64,000 nucleotides of DNA from Dyella japonica DSM 16301. Lineage in GTDB: Bacteria; Pseudomonadota; Gammaproteobacteria; Xanthomonadales; Rhodanobacteraceae. The notes under the pieces are model-generated. The model ran no database searches, had not been told where the DNA came from, and saw only the letters and a program-made list of their open reading frames with translations. The stretch spans positions 1 through 64,000 of the forward strand of contig NZ_JPLA01000049.1 of the NCBI RefSeq assembly GCF_001010355.1. The letters run 5' to 3'. Made by a program: the position numbers and the translations under genes. Shown one piece after another: positions 19,301 to 27,169 of this stretch (position 1 is the stretch's first letter; every line of letters begins with the position of its first letter).

Positions 19301-19811
19301 CCTGGTACTGGTCGAACAGGTCGGCCACGCGCTCGGCCAGCTGGTAGCGCTTGCGTTCGTCGGGGTCGTCGCGAAGAAAATCGCGCAGCGGCGCGAAGTC
19401 GGTTTCGTGCAGGTGCGCGGGCAACAGGCGCAGCAGGCGCCAGCTCAGCCGCGATTTGTCGAACGGCGACGTGGTGGCCACCGCATCGCGGCCCAGCACG
19501 CTGCGATAGGCGGCCCACAGGAAGCGGCCGGGCAGCTGCACGTCGATGGCGGCGCTGATGCCCAGCCCGCCGGCGTCGGCCGGCCGCGCCAGTGCCCATT
19601 TCAGCCACTGCGCGATGCCGTTGCTTTGCACCAGCATCAGCTCGTCTTCCAGCGGGCGCAGCGGCGCGCGCGCCAGCCAGGCGGTCAGCAGATCGCGCAG
19701 GTCTTCCATGCGGTTGCCATGGATGACCATCAGGCCCGGCTGGATCGGGCTCTCCAAGGGGAGGTCGAGGGTGTGGCTCACATCAGGCAATGGGGCGACT
19801 CGCTCATGCAT
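16302..19811 (-). CDS. recC: Exodeoxyribonuclease V subunit gamma, RecC
   Basis: 1169 residues. RecC recognises Chi and splits the duplex in the RecBCD complex. The N-terminal pattern LMVIHGNRMEDLRDLLTAWL matches RecC starts. The defective-helicase features typical of RecC follow: QSNGIAQWLKWALA, VFGISSLPQQTLEAL, the segment VIVMVPDIQTYAPHV and FCTLMPMRAIPFRVVCLLGMND. ATG 19811 is chosen; an open frame upstream adds about 49 low-complexity residues without family resemblance. It is first of the three-gene recCBD operon. Confidence 0.95.
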   Translation of the reverse strand: MHERVAPLPDVSHTLDLPLESPIQPGLMVIHGNRMEDLRDLLTAWLARAPLRPLEDELMLVQSNGIAQWLKWALARPADAGGLGISAAIDVQLPGRFLWAAYRSVLGRDAVATTSPFDKSRLSWRLLRLLPAHLHETDFAPLRDFLRDDPDERKRYQLAERVADLFDQYQVYRADWLADWEHGRYELRDELRGKHTPLPADQRWQARLWQLLLDDVGEERHNHRAAVHQAFIERIAGMTTRPATLPRRIVVFGISSLPQQTLEALTALSRHCQVMLLVANPCRHYWADIIEDRELLKASQRRHGLKPGLPDEPRFEDLHLHVNPLLAAWGRQGRDYIRLLDAFDRPEGYRNQFAAWNRSIDLFFDTDGNTLLRQMQQAILDLEPLPADAAQRKPWRHEDMSLRFHIAHNPQREVEILHDQLLAMFEDAARRGQPLSPRDVIVMVPDIQTYAPHVQAVFGRLPPDDARYLPFSVADQPSRGAVPLMVALEHLLSLPESRFAVSDLLDLLDVPALRARFDIDDNGIPTLRRWIEGAGIRWGLDREQKQSLELPGVEQNTWRFGLRRMLLGYAVGEGDTWHGIAPYGEVGGLDAALIGPLTLLLDQLERCWARMREPATPDQWHQRLQQLLIDFFDADDPSDSDRLTRLNDALDEWRQACEDAHFNLPLPLNIVREHWLASMDESRLSQRFMGGAVSFCTLMPMRAIPFRVVCLLGMNDGDYPRRQAPADFDLMAQPGHARPGDRSRREDDRYLFLEALASARDTLYVSWVGRNVRDNSVLPPSVLVGQLRDYVAAGWHGEGADASDVHAGEHLLDAMTTVHPLQPFSRRYFSADADARLFTYASEWRQAHRGHAEATNTALAPWQPDAAISIGLLQGFVARPVRHFFNHRLKVHFAVRDEEAMDDEPFGLDALERHVAMTSVLRTAMAASDVRGAVDIATRQLVDQGSLPPGGFGELARDALTRDSGDLAARWLAACTQWPLVDEKIEVLHEAHGVRLEDWLSDLRQGEHGGYTRLELVTGKLLQKSDIRYDKAIAAWVIHVVAHALGLRVHTRIIGVDATLLIRPLDAGDAVMCLNALLSCLREGMRMPLPVARKTAFAWLQNSSDPEKARKLAQLAYEGSGFGGVGEVQEDPYLARAWPRYDALEAGGFHHWLALYQPMIAAITNGAEA

Positions 19812-20283
19812 GCATTCTCGCCGAGCCGGCGGGATATGTCCCGCATGATCGTGCCAGGCCGTCGCAGATGGCGAGAAGGGCGTGGCCCGCGGAGGCTGGT
19901 TTGCATCGGCGCTCCCGCGCCCGATCGCTGCGCCTTGGCCAGGCATCGGCGCAGTCACTGCTGTGTTGCTGGTGGCACTTCCAATGCGTGCTTCGTCACG
20001 CGATACGGACGCCGCAGGTCAGGGCAGCTGAAATGCGATTGGACGCAAGAAAGCGCACGGCGGCGGTCGCCACAATGCGCGCGCCTCGTCGTGATGGTGC
20101 GCGGATGTGTGCCTAGGAACATGTGTCTGACATCACGCGACGAGGCACCGCCGTTCGCGTCTTCATGCGCCGCAACACTCCTAAGCGCAAGAAAATACTT
20201 CGCTTTCTCGTCATCCCGTCGACGCCCCGCAACGTTACGATGTGCCGCTAGTCGAATCACGCATCACGACCGAGGGCCGCATC
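19812..20283. other. Divergent intergenic region between recC and an exported Sel1-like protein
   Basis: 472 bases holding the promoters of two divergent genes. No RNA gene, repeat or convincing short gene was seen, and no promoter pair could be assigned with confidence. Confidence 0.5.
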
Positions 20284-21036
20284 ATGCAGGGATGGCAAAA
20301 CAAGATAGGGGCGATGGCGTTGGCCGCGCTGATGGTATCCATGGCGTCGCCGGCGGGTGCGCAGACCAGCGCTGCGACCGCCGCCGATACGGACAAGCCG
20401 GCGACCGACGCCGACCTGGCCAACGCGCGCTGCGTGTCCGGCGAGGAGAAGTTCCTGCCCGGCGATTACTACTACTGCCTGGGTTCGCAGAACTTTGGCC
20501 TGGGCCACTACGAGAGCTCGCAGCGTTTCTTCACGACGGCGGCCAGCTGGGCCAGCAAGCCGGCGCAATACGTGCTGGGCATCATGGCGCTCAACGGCGA
20601 TCACCAGCCGGTGAATCGACCGCTGGGACTGGCCTGGCTGGCGCTGGCCTCCGAACGGCCCAATTCCAGCTTCCAGCAGGCGCATGACACGGCCTGGAAA
20701 AGTGCGACGGAAGCGGAGCGCAAGCAGGCCGAGCAGGAGCTCGCCAAGCTGCGACCGGTATATGGCGACGCCACCGCCGGACCGCGCGCCGAGCAGCGCT
20801 ATGCCGACGGCATGGCCAGGCTTACTCGCTTGACCAATCAAGGGGCGAAGTACTGCATGGCGGGCATGAACGATCCGTCCAAGCCCAATGCCGATGCGAG
20901 CGCCTGCCCGCCGGTGCAGATGGTGATGAGGATGGTGGACACGGCGGCCGTCAATGTCTTCGATGGCTGGTCCGGCCATGTCACGGTAGGTCCGCTGGAG
21001 CAGGCCGCGCCGCCGGCAGCCGCCGGCAAGAACTAG
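20284..21036 (+). CDS. Exported Sel1-like repeat protein of unknown function
   Basis: 250 residues. A Sec signal peptide ends near AQT (MQGWQNKIGAMALAALMVSMASPAGAQ). The mature part has one or two Sel1/TPR-like helical repeats (YVLGIMALNGDHQPVNRPLGLAWLALASE) and four cysteines, which suggests a disulfide-stabilised periplasmic protein. Start ATG 20284 is chosen because it begins the signal peptide; an upstream frame start at 20242 would place 14 residues before it. Sel1 repeats mediate protein-protein contacts; the partner is unknown. It is monocistronic and convergent with the next gene. Confidence 0.7.
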   Translation: MQGWQNKIGAMALAALMVSMASPAGAQTSAATAADTDKPATDADLANARCVSGEEKFLPGDYYYCLGSQNFGLGHYESSQRFFTTAASWASKPAQYVLGIMALNGDHQPVNRPLGLAWLALASERPNSSFQQAHDTAWKSATEAERKQAEQELAKLRPVYGDATAGPRAEQRYADGMARLTRLTNQGAKYCMAGMNDPSKPNADASACPPVQMVMRMVDTAAVNVFDGWSGHVTVGPLEQAAPPAAAGKN

Positions 21037-21070
21037 ATCGAGCTTGCGGCGGAAGGCGAGGGCGCGTGGC

Positions 21071-21520
21071 TCAGTTGCGCGCGTCCATCGCCCAGGTGTT
21101 GGCGAGGCTGGTGATGTCGGCCAGATTCATCGAGTGCTCCGCGCGCTCCAGCGCGCTGCAGGCCGACTCGGCGGCATAGCGCATCAGATAGGCGAGGTGG
21201 GCGCGGTACTGCGAGCCGATGCCGTGCGCGCGGATCATGCCGGCCGCTTCGGCCAGGCATTCCAGATCGCTATAGGCGCGATCCAGGTCGCTGCTGCTGG
21301 AACACTGCACGAAAGCCGTCGCGCCGTCGGGATCGCGCGAGCGCAGGCTCACCACGTCTTCCACCAGTCGCGCGGCCTGGCGTGCGGCAAACACCAGCAC
21401 GTCGGCTGCTGCATGCGACAACTCGCTGTCGGAAACCGCGCGATCGGTCAGCTCCACGAGGCTGCGAGTGACAACAAGCAGTTGGGCCACGGGACGGCCC
21501 GCGGCATCGCTATGAGTCAT
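21071..21520 (-). CDS. Hypothetical cytoplasmic helical protein
   Basis: 149 residues without signal peptide or membrane segment. The composition (many Ala, Leu, Arg, Ser) predicts an all-helical protein. No family is recognised. ATG at 21520 has GGAGGGG upstream on the minus strand with about 10-base spacing; a longer open frame reaching 21658 lacks such a site. It converges with the Sel1-like gene and is divergent from the DUF1579-like gene. Confidence 0.65.
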   Translation of the reverse strand: MTHSDAAGRPVAQLLVVTRSLVELTDRAVSDSELSHAAADVLVFAARQAARLVEDVVSLRSRDPDGATAFVQCSSSSDLDRAYSDLECLAEAAGMIRAHGIGSQYRAHLAYLMRYAAESACSALERAEHSMNLADITSLANTWAMDARN

Positions 21521-21950
21521 GGTTCCGGTTCCCCTCCGGAGTGGTGATCCGGGCATTGTCCACGGTGTCGTGACATTTGTGTACATAAGCGAGGTAGGAA
21601 TTTGTGACGCTTGACACAGTCGGCGCGGCGATTTGCCCACTCGGCGGTCACGCGCCAAGCGCTTCCCTTACGCTATGCCACTGAAAGTATTGGGCTGAGG
21701 GACAACCGCCAGGGCGCGACACGGTCTGGCTTCGGGTAAGCGGTCTCGTCCAGGTCGATGGCCAGTTTTGCCGATAGTCCCAACCCATTGGCTATGTCGC
21801 CGGGCTGCGCAAGGGTTCTATCCTCAGACAATCCACCCAGTGGGGATGACCTGCGCCGAGCAGGGCGCGCGTGTCGTGGACAGCCATCCGCATGCGGCCC
21901 AGGCGGAGTTGGCACGAGGCACCGGGCCATCATCGCCGAGGGACTCTCGC
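21521..21950. other. Divergent intergenic region
   Basis: 430 bases between the divergent helical protein and DUF1579-like genes. An open frame continuing from 21768 into the next gene exists, but its first 61 codons precede the signal peptide and look non-coding. A perfect TTGACA is present at about 21610, but no matching -10 follows at the right distance. Confidence 0.4.
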
Positions 21951-22538
21951 ATGAACGGTTTCCGCGTTGTGTTGATCGCTGCGCTTGCGACCTGCATCGC
22001 TGCTGCGGCCTTGCCCGTGCAGGCCAAGCAGGACACGCCCGCTGCCAACCAGGCCAAACCCAATCTTGCCGGCCTGCACGACTTCGATTTTCTCGTAGGC
22101 AACTGGCGGGGCCATCATCGCAAGCTCAAGGAGAAGCTTGCCGACAGCCACGACTGGGAAGAGTTCGAAGGCACCCTCAGCATGCGGCCGCTGATGGACG
22201 GCTACGCCAACGTCGACGACAACGTGTTCAACACGCCCAAGGGCAGCTACCGCGGCGTCGGCCTTCGTTCCTACGATCCCAAGACCGCGCAGTGGGCCAT
22301 CTGGTGGCTGGATGGACGCGATCCGTTCGGACAACTCGATCCGCCGGTGAAGGGTCATTTCGAACACGGCGTCGGCACGTTCTATGCGACCGACACGCTA
22401 CGCGGCAAGCCCATCCGCGTGCGCTTCGTGTGGTCCGGCATCACACCGACCACCGCGCACTGGGAACAGGCGTATTCGGCCGACGACGGCAAGACCTGGG
22501 AGGTCAACTGGATCATGGATTTCACCCGCGTGCCGTGA
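21951..22538 (+). CDS. Exported DUF1579-like protein
   Basis: 195 residues with a Sec signal peptide (MNGFRVVLIAALATCIAAAALPVQA). The mature domain starts with the pattern HDFDFLVGNWRGHHRKLK and continues with YRGVGLRSYDPKTAQWAIWWLDGRDP and WIMDFTRV. This resembles DUF1579-type lipocalin-like or beta-barrel proteins that open with a DFL-GxW motif. The biochemical function is unknown. ATG 21951 is chosen because it begins the signal peptide. Confidence 0.7.
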   Translation: MNGFRVVLIAALATCIAAAALPVQAKQDTPAANQAKPNLAGLHDFDFLVGNWRGHHRKLKEKLADSHDWEEFEGTLSMRPLMDGYANVDDNVFNTPKGSYRGVGLRSYDPKTAQWAIWWLDGRDPFGQLDPPVKGHFEHGVGTFYATDTLRGKPIRVRFVWSGITPTTAHWEQAYSADDGKTWEVNWIMDFTRVP

Positions 22539-22575
22539 TGCTAAAGTGCGACGCATCCATCACGACGGCGTCAGC

Positions 22576-23502
22576 ATGAGCAGCCAGCATTTCTATCCCA
22601 TCGGTACACCCGGACAGGCCTGGGGCGCAGCGGAACGCGCGGCGTGGCTGGCACGGCAGCGCAAACAGCGCAGCTACGCAGATGACGTGGTGAGCGTACT
22701 TGAGCGCCTGCGCGGGACGTTTGACGTGACCGGGTACGGGGCGCTGGATTACGGTGTCGAGCACTATCCGTTGCTGGCTGTGCGCAGTCGCGACTGGCGT
22801 GAGGATCTGCCCGTGTTGCTGGTCACCGGTGGCGTGCATGGCTACGAGACCAGCGGCGTGCACGGCGCGCTGCAGTTCCTGCAGCAGCATGGTGGGGACT
22901 ATGCGGGGCGCGCGAATCTGCTGGTGGTGCCTTGCGTGAGTCCCTGGGCGTACGAGCGCATCCATCGCTGGAATCCCGAGGCGCTCGATCCCAATCGCAA
23001 TTTCCGCAAGCACAGTCCCGCCGGCGAATCGGCGGCGCTGGTCGATCTGCTGGAGCCGCTGCGCGATCGCGTGCTGATGCATATCGACCTGCACGAAACC
23101 ACCGATTCGGACGAGTCGGAATTCCGGCCGGCGCTGGCGTCGCGCGACGGCAAACCGTTCGAGCCCGGTGAAGTGCCCGACGGGTTCTATCTGGTCGACG
23201 ACACCGACCAGCCGCAACCCGAATTCCAGCAGTTCGTGATCGAAGCGGTGGCCAAGGTGACGCATATCGCCGACGCCGATGCGCGCGGCGAGATCATCGG
23301 GGCGCCGTTGCTGATGCCGGGCGTGATCAAGTTTCCGGTGAAGGAGTGGAGCCTGTGCGCTGGCATCACCAACGCGCGCTATGCGACCACCACCGAGGTC
23401 TATCCCGACAGCCCGCGCGCCACGCCGCAGCAATGCAACGATGCGCAGGTCGCCGCCGTGCGTGCAGCCATCGAGTACGCGTTGGATCACCGCGTCGACT
23501 GA
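22576..23502 (+). CDS. M14-family zinc metallocarboxypeptidase or deacylase
   Basis: 308 residues, no signal peptide. The zinc site is recognisable: HGYE at 88-91 (HxxE) and the third ligand His173 in MHIDLHE. Arg142 in PNRNF matches the substrate-binding Asn-Arg pair. ATTTEVYPD near residue 284 supplies the catalytic glutamate position. This pattern belongs to the M14/AstE-AspA superfamily, which contains carboxypeptidases and succinylglutamate desuccinylase-like enzymes; the exact substrate cannot be read. It starts 38 bases after the DUF1579-like gene and may be cotranscribed with it. Confidence 0.8.
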   Translation: MSSQHFYPIGTPGQAWGAAERAAWLARQRKQRSYADDVVSVLERLRGTFDVTGYGALDYGVEHYPLLAVRSRDWREDLPVLLVTGGVHGYETSGVHGALQFLQQHGGDYAGRANLLVVPCVSPWAYERIHRWNPEALDPNRNFRKHSPAGESAALVDLLEPLRDRVLMHIDLHETTDSDESEFRPALASRDGKPFEPGEVPDGFYLVDDTDQPQPEFQQFVIEAVAKVTHIADADARGEIIGAPLLMPGVIKFPVKEWSLCAGITNARYATTTEVYPDSPRATPQQCNDAQVAAVRAAIEYALDHRVD

Positions 23503-23585
23503 CCCGCCGCCACGCGAACAGCGCGTGGCCCATGCCTGCGCGATCCCATCGTGGCGATCGCGCGAAGTGCCGCTCGTCGCTCGGC

Positions 23586-24032
23586 TTACGAAGGTCGAGG
23601 CGTCATGTCGGACAGTGGCAGCAGGCGCGAGTCTTCAATGGCCGCCGTGCGATGTCCCAGGCCCGACAAATAGGCCTCGTGGGTTGCAAAGGCCAGGAAG
23701 GATTCGACGCTGCGTTGTCGTATCAGCATGGCCATGTCCCAGCGCTCGTCGGGTGGCCCGATCAGCAAGGCGCCACCCTGGCCCAGGAACTCGATGCTTC
23801 CTCCGGATTGGAGCAAGTAGGGCAGGGTGTGCTCGATGTAGCGCTGGAACGCGGCCGCGCCCGACATCGGTGACGGCGGCGCCAGCTCCGGCGTTGCGGT
23901 GTAGTCGGCGACTTCGCGAAAGCGCAGCAGATTGAGCATCACCACCTGGCCTTCCAACTGCCGCATGACGAAGGCGCGGCCGGCGTCTTGGGTAGGTTCC
24001 AGGTAGCGGGTGATCTGTTCGGGCGACGTCAT
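23586..24032 (-). CDS. DUF1330 family protein
   Basis: 148 residues, a dimeric alpha-beta barrel-like protein. The segments GQVVMLNLLRFREVADY, AAFQRYIEHTLPYL and ERWDMAMLIRQRSVESFLAFATHEAYL are typical of DUF1330/EthD-like folds. The function is unknown. ATG 24032 has AGGA upstream with 9-base spacing. Its promoter lies in the palindrome-rich region shared with the divergent ArsR gene. Confidence 0.8.
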   Translation of the reverse strand: MTSPEQITRYLEPTQDAGRAFVMRQLEGQVVMLNLLRFREVADYTATPELAPPSPMSGAAAFQRYIEHTLPYLLQSGGSIEFLGQGGALLIGPPDERWDMAMLIRQRSVESFLAFATHEAYLSGLGHRTAAIEDSRLLPLSDMTPRPS

Positions 24033-24078
24033 GTCGTTGCGTCCTGATAGGAAAGGCGACCATGGGTGTCGCCCATCG

Positions 24079-24106
24079 AATATACCCGGGTATATTTATT
24101 GAGCAA
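24079..24106 (-). promoter_or_regulatory. Promoter of the DUF1330 gene overlapped by a perfect palindrome
   Basis: On the minus strand TTGCTC (24106-24101, 4 of 6) and TATATT (24084-24079, 5 of 6) are 16 bases apart. The -10 and spacer coincide with an 18-bp perfect palindrome at 24079-24096 centred on CCCGGG (arms AATATACCC), as expected for a repressor site. Confidence 0.55.
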
Positions 24107-24109
24107 TAG

Positions 24110-24119
24110 TACCCGGGTA
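24110..24119. promoter_or_regulatory. Second CCCGGG-centred palindrome
   Basis: TACCCGGGTA is a perfect 10-bp palindrome. It shares its core with the larger palindrome at 24079-24096; the centres are 27 bp apart. The pair could be bound by one regulator acting on both divergent genes. Confidence 0.45.
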
Positions 24120-24146
24120 GAACGAGCGGCATGATCGGCACTTGCA

Positions 24147-24174
24147 CGATATTTAGATATTTGGCTAAATATCG
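24147..24174. promoter_or_regulatory. Putative ArsR (SdpR-type) operator
   Basis: A perfect inverted repeat, CGATATTTAG at 24147-24156 and CTAAATATCG at 24165-24174, has an 8-base spacer. It ends 4 bases before the ArsR start codon. AT-rich 'ATATTTxG' repeats of this kind are typical ArsR-family operators, so autorepression is likely. Confidence 0.6.
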
Positions 24175-24178
24175 ACAT

Positions 24179-24505
24179 ATGAACAGCGTCTTCAAAGCCC
24201 TGGCCGATCCCACCCGCCGCAAGGTGCTGGAATTGCTGCGTCAGCGCCCGATGACCGCCGGCGAGCTGTCGGATCATTTCCCGGTGTCGCGACCGACCAT
24301 GTCGGCGCACTTCGCAGTGCTGCGCGAGGCCGACCTGATCGAGGCCAACAAGATCGGCACCAGCATCACCTACCAGTTGAAGTTGTCGGTACTGGAAGAC
24401 GCGCTGCTGGGCTTCACCCAGCTGTTCGGCATCGGTGCCGCAGAGCGCACGCCAGCCGGTGCCACTGGCTCGCCAAAACCCACCCGAGAAGGAGCCGACG
24501 AATGA
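24179..24505 (+). CDS. ArsR-family transcriptional regulator, SdpR-like autorepressor
   Basis: 108 residues. It has a winged helix-turn-helix with the SdpR-type N-terminus MNSVFKALADPTRRKVLELLRQR, recognition helix VSRPTMSAHFAVLREADLI and wing NKIGTSITYQLK. There are no metal-binding cysteines, unlike ArsR or SmtB. SdpR-type regulators commonly repress their own operon, which also encodes a membrane partner that sequesters or signals to them. The downstream gene overlaps by ATGA and encodes a small membrane protein, which fits. ATG 24179 is chosen over the upstream ATG 24131 because the latter would put the operator inside the coding sequence. Confidence 0.85.
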   Translation: MNSVFKALADPTRRKVLELLRQRPMTAGELSDHFPVSRPTMSAHFAVLREADLIEANKIGTSITYQLKLSVLEDALLGFTQLFGIGAAERTPAGATGSPKPTREGADE

Positions 24506-24933
24506 GCGACCACTCCCATCTTCAGCGCGCGAAAAAAGAGATCCTCTTCGGCCTCAAGCTCGCCGCCGTGATGATCGCCGGCGCCCTGTTGCTCACCCTG
24601 GCCCGCAAGCAAGGGTGGATCGACGCCGAGCAAGTCATGCGCGGCAACAACGTCATCATCGGTCTGGCCCTCGCGGCCTTCTGCAACTTCATGCCCAAGC
24701 GGATGACGGGCACGCCAAGAACCATGCACCACGCAACCCTGGCGCAGTCCATCGGGCGCGTCGGTGGCTGGGCGATGACGCTGGCATTCGTCGTGTGGTC
24801 CGCCCTGTGGGCGTTCGCACCGCTGGAATTCGCCAGGATCGGCGCGGTGGCTGCCGTCGTCGCTGGTGTCGCGGTGATGATTGGCTATACGGTGTGGAAG
24901 TGCGCTGCGGGTGGTGTGTCGAGGAGTGGTTGA
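24502..24933 (+). CDS. Small four-helix membrane protein, partner of the ArsR regulator
   Basis: 143 residues with four predicted membrane helices (about 15-36, 49-67, 90-110 and 113-134) and a basic loop. It overlaps the regulator gene by four bases, so the two are translationally coupled. In SdpR/SdpI-type pairs the membrane protein senses a signal and relieves repression; this protein is not a clear SdpI by motif, so that role is inference from context. Confidence 0.65.
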   Translation: MSDHSHLQRAKKEILFGLKLAAVMIAGALLLTLARKQGWIDAEQVMRGNNVIIGLALAAFCNFMPKRMTGTPRTMHHATLAQSIGRVGGWAMTLAFVVWSALWAFAPLEFARIGAVAAVVAGVAVMIGYTVWKCAAGGVSRSG

Positions 24934-25087
24934 GCGAGCGTCGGGTTTCTCCACCGGCGCCTGCCTCCGGCCCGAGCGAGCATTCTTTCCCAGTTCCTGC
25001 CGAGTGCGCCCGGGTGTAAGTTGATCGCGGTGTTCGTGCCCGCCCAGGCCCGCACGACGAGCGTTTCATTGATGGATGGGAGGCCCC

Positions 25088-25762
25088 ATGAAACACGCGC
25101 TGATCGCCGGTGTCCTGGTCGCAACAAGTCTTTGCGCTTCGGCGCAGACCACCCTGCCTGCCGTCAAAGTCACCGCGCCACCGTATTCATCGCAGTACGG
25201 CGGCTATCTGATCTCGGGCGATTTCAAGGTCGATGCGCGCATGCCATCGGTGGTGTTTCCCGCGCAGGCGCTGGTGAAGGACGACATTCTCAGCATCGAG
25301 CCCGTCCACCTGCAGGACAACGAATACCTGGTGCTGCAGGAGTGCGCTACGGCGGACTGCCACGAGGCCTCGCTGGTCCGCTATTGGAACGCCGACGACA
25401 TCGGCGGCAACGACACGAGACATAACCGCTTGTGGATCACGCATGAGAACAAGTACTTCCTCTGGCTGAAGCGTTTGCCGGAAGTATCAGGACAAAGCTG
25501 CGGCCAGGGCTGGCTGAAGTTCGACCCCACCACCTCGAAATGCGGCAGCCACTTCACCCGCTTCCAGCAGATCAGTCCACCACTGATGCTGATACCCACC
25601 GGCGAGTTGGCGGCCTATCACCAGGATGTTCTGCAGCAAGCCGTGCAGGCCGACCCTCTGCCAGTGGTGAAGCAGACGCATGAGGGTTCCACCTTTGTGG
25701 TGACCTTCGACGGCGGCAGCACGGTACGCGTGCGCCGCATGCATGCCGCGCAGGCCAATTAG
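25088..25762 (+). CDS. Exported protein of unknown function
   Basis: 224 residues. The signal peptide is MKHALIAGVLVATSLCASAQ with cleavage likely before TTLPAV. The mature part has six cysteines in the centre (ECATADCHEA, QSCGQG, KCGSHF), suggesting disulfides in the periplasm. No family is recognised. GGGAGG lies directly before ATG 25088; an in-frame ATG at 25076 overlaps that site and is less likely. It is monocistronic. Confidence 0.65.
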   Translation: MKHALIAGVLVATSLCASAQTTLPAVKVTAPPYSSQYGGYLISGDFKVDARMPSVVFPAQALVKDDILSIEPVHLQDNEYLVLQECATADCHEASLVRYWNADDIGGNDTRHNRLWITHENKYFLWLKRLPEVSGQSCGQGWLKFDPTTSKCGSHFTRFQQISPPLMLIPTGELAAYHQDVLQQAVQADPLPVVKQTHEGSTFVVTFDGGSTVRVRRMHAAQAN

Positions 25763-26638
25763 CGGGTTCGATGGTTGAGTCGCAAACGGCCCAAGAGGAA
25801 GGTCTGAGGGTGGGGCTGAGGCGCTATCAGGTATTGGGTTTTGCCGCGCCGTGGCCACTATCGCCCTGCTGATTTTCGCTGTCGCCATCATCGTCACAGG
25901 TGCCGCCAGGAGCTCCCTGGCCGACCACGTAATGTGATGACTCGCTTGATGCTGCATGCTGCCGCCGAGCACCTGCCTGGCTCTGGCCTTTGCTTGCCTG
26001 GTCTTTCGCTTTCGCGTCGGAATCGCCTTTCACGTTGTGACTGGTCATCGTTGCTCTCCCGAATGCATGGGCATGGCGCCAATTGCTCGCGCATTATCCG
26101 TCGGCAATACGAAGCGCGCCGATAAGTTTGGGTGAAGGAATGAAAACCCAGGCCACTATCGTGATCGCACGAAGTGCGCAACCGCATGTCTGGCTGGAGC
26201 ATGGAAAGCGCGAAACCGCGCACCCAACTCCGGATGCCAATCAACCCCTCGGATGGGCTATTCAGCCCTGCGTAGAACGACTGGCCAGTAGGCGATCAGG
26301 TGGCGCAGGAGAAGTATCCCGACGCTACCGAGGTTCGCGTGCTGCGGAAGTCCTCGATGACGGGTGGCACCGGCCCGGTCGCCGCAGACGCGGGGCAATC
26401 GGCCACCTGTTTATCAAAATGCGCGATGCCGATTCGCCCCTTTCATGCACTGTGATGAGCTTCTCGTTACGCGAATCCTTGGTGGTACGAGAGTGTTGCT
26501 GATCGTAGGCGGGGTGCTGTTTTTGCGTGTCAGTCTCGCGAAAGGGCCGCCCTCTGCGCGAATGAAGGGTCCAGTTTGCGCGGGAACGGCCGATGCCTTG
26601 GCTATGATTGACGGATTGACTTCACCACTAGGCGCTCG
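25763..26638. other. 876-base region with at most one small gene
   Basis: Apart from a possible 73-codon gene at 25827-26048 on the minus strand, the region shows no gene that can be supported. A short stretch reading about 26285-26455 on the plus strand has protein-like composition (VAQEKYPDATEVRVLRKSS) but no start and no recognisable family, so it could be a gene remnant or chance. The promoter of the FHA-kinase operon should lie near the right end. Confidence 0.45.
25827..26048 (-). CDS. Possible small hydrophilic protein
   Basis: 73 residues, strongly hydrophilic and low-complexity (rich in Ser, Gly, Asp, Gln and Ala, with no hydrophobic core), so probably disordered. It is supported by a strong ribosome binding site (GGGAGAG with 5-base spacing) before ATG 26048 and by lack of any competing gene. 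Small proteins of this composition are sometimes stress-induced, but no family is recognised. Confidence 0.45.
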   Translation of the reverse strand: MTSHNVKGDSDAKAKDQASKGQSQAGARRQHAASSESSHYVVGQGAPGGTCDDDGDSENQQGDSGHGAAKPNT

Positions 26639-27169
26639 ATGGAAAACCGCAGCTACAGTTCATTGCCGGCCACGGGGAAACGCTCATCGGGCCCCCAGGG
26701 GACGCGGCTTTTTTCGACTGAGGAGCTGAGCCGGCTCGCGGGCGAGGCAGGTTTTGCCTCCGATGGCGGCGTCAGCGTCCACCAACCGGTGCTCGAAGGA
26801 ACCAGCGCAGCGCTCAAGGGGCGTCGCTTCACGTTGCGTGCGGGTCGGCAAACGGTAGGGCGGGGCGGCGAGAACGACATCGTCATCTGCGACCCCAGCG
26901 TGTCTTCCACCCATGCGTGGGTGATGAACCAGCAAGGCCATTGCGTGGTGATGAACACGCTCTCCACCAATGGCACCTTCGTCAACAACAAGCGTGTGCA
27001 CGAAGCCACCATCCGGCATGGTGATCGCGTTCGGTTTGGCCAGTCGGAATTCGTGTTTCTTACGCGGGAGCCTGGCGCGTCCAGGCTTGGTCGCGTCGGA
27101 TGGTTCGCGCTGGGCGTGGTGGTGCTGGCGGCGTTGGCTGGTGCAGCCTGGTGGTGGTTGAGCGCATGA
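26639..27169 (+). CDS. Membrane-anchored FHA domain protein
   Basis: 176 residues. The forkhead-associated domain spans about 60-140. It has its phosphothreonine-binding residues in place: GR at 74-75, SxxH at 89-92 (SSTH) and NGT at 111-113. A single C-terminal membrane helix (about 154-174) makes it a tail-anchored cytoplasmic phospho-reader. It overlaps the Ser/Thr kinase gene by four bases (ATGA), so the kinase or its substrates are the likely phospho-ligand. Start ATG 26639. Confidence 0.85.
   Translation: MENRSYSSLPATGKRSSGPQGTRLFSTEELSRLAGEAGFASDGGVSVHQPVLEGTSAALKGRRFTLRAGRQTVGRGGENDIVICDPSVSSTHAWVMNQQGHCVVMNTLSTNGTFVNNKRVHEATIRHGDRVRFGQSEFVFLTREPGASRLGRVGWFALGVVVLAALAGAAWWWLSA

Noticed and set aside
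18078..20687. An 869-codon open frame antisense to recC that runs into the Sel1-like gene
   Set aside because: It crosses a real intergenic region and overlaps a second gene in another frame; no recognisable domain.
26083..26502. A 139-codon open frame before the FHA gene
   Set aside because: Arg/Ser-rich composition, poor start site and no resemblance to any family; probably non-coding.
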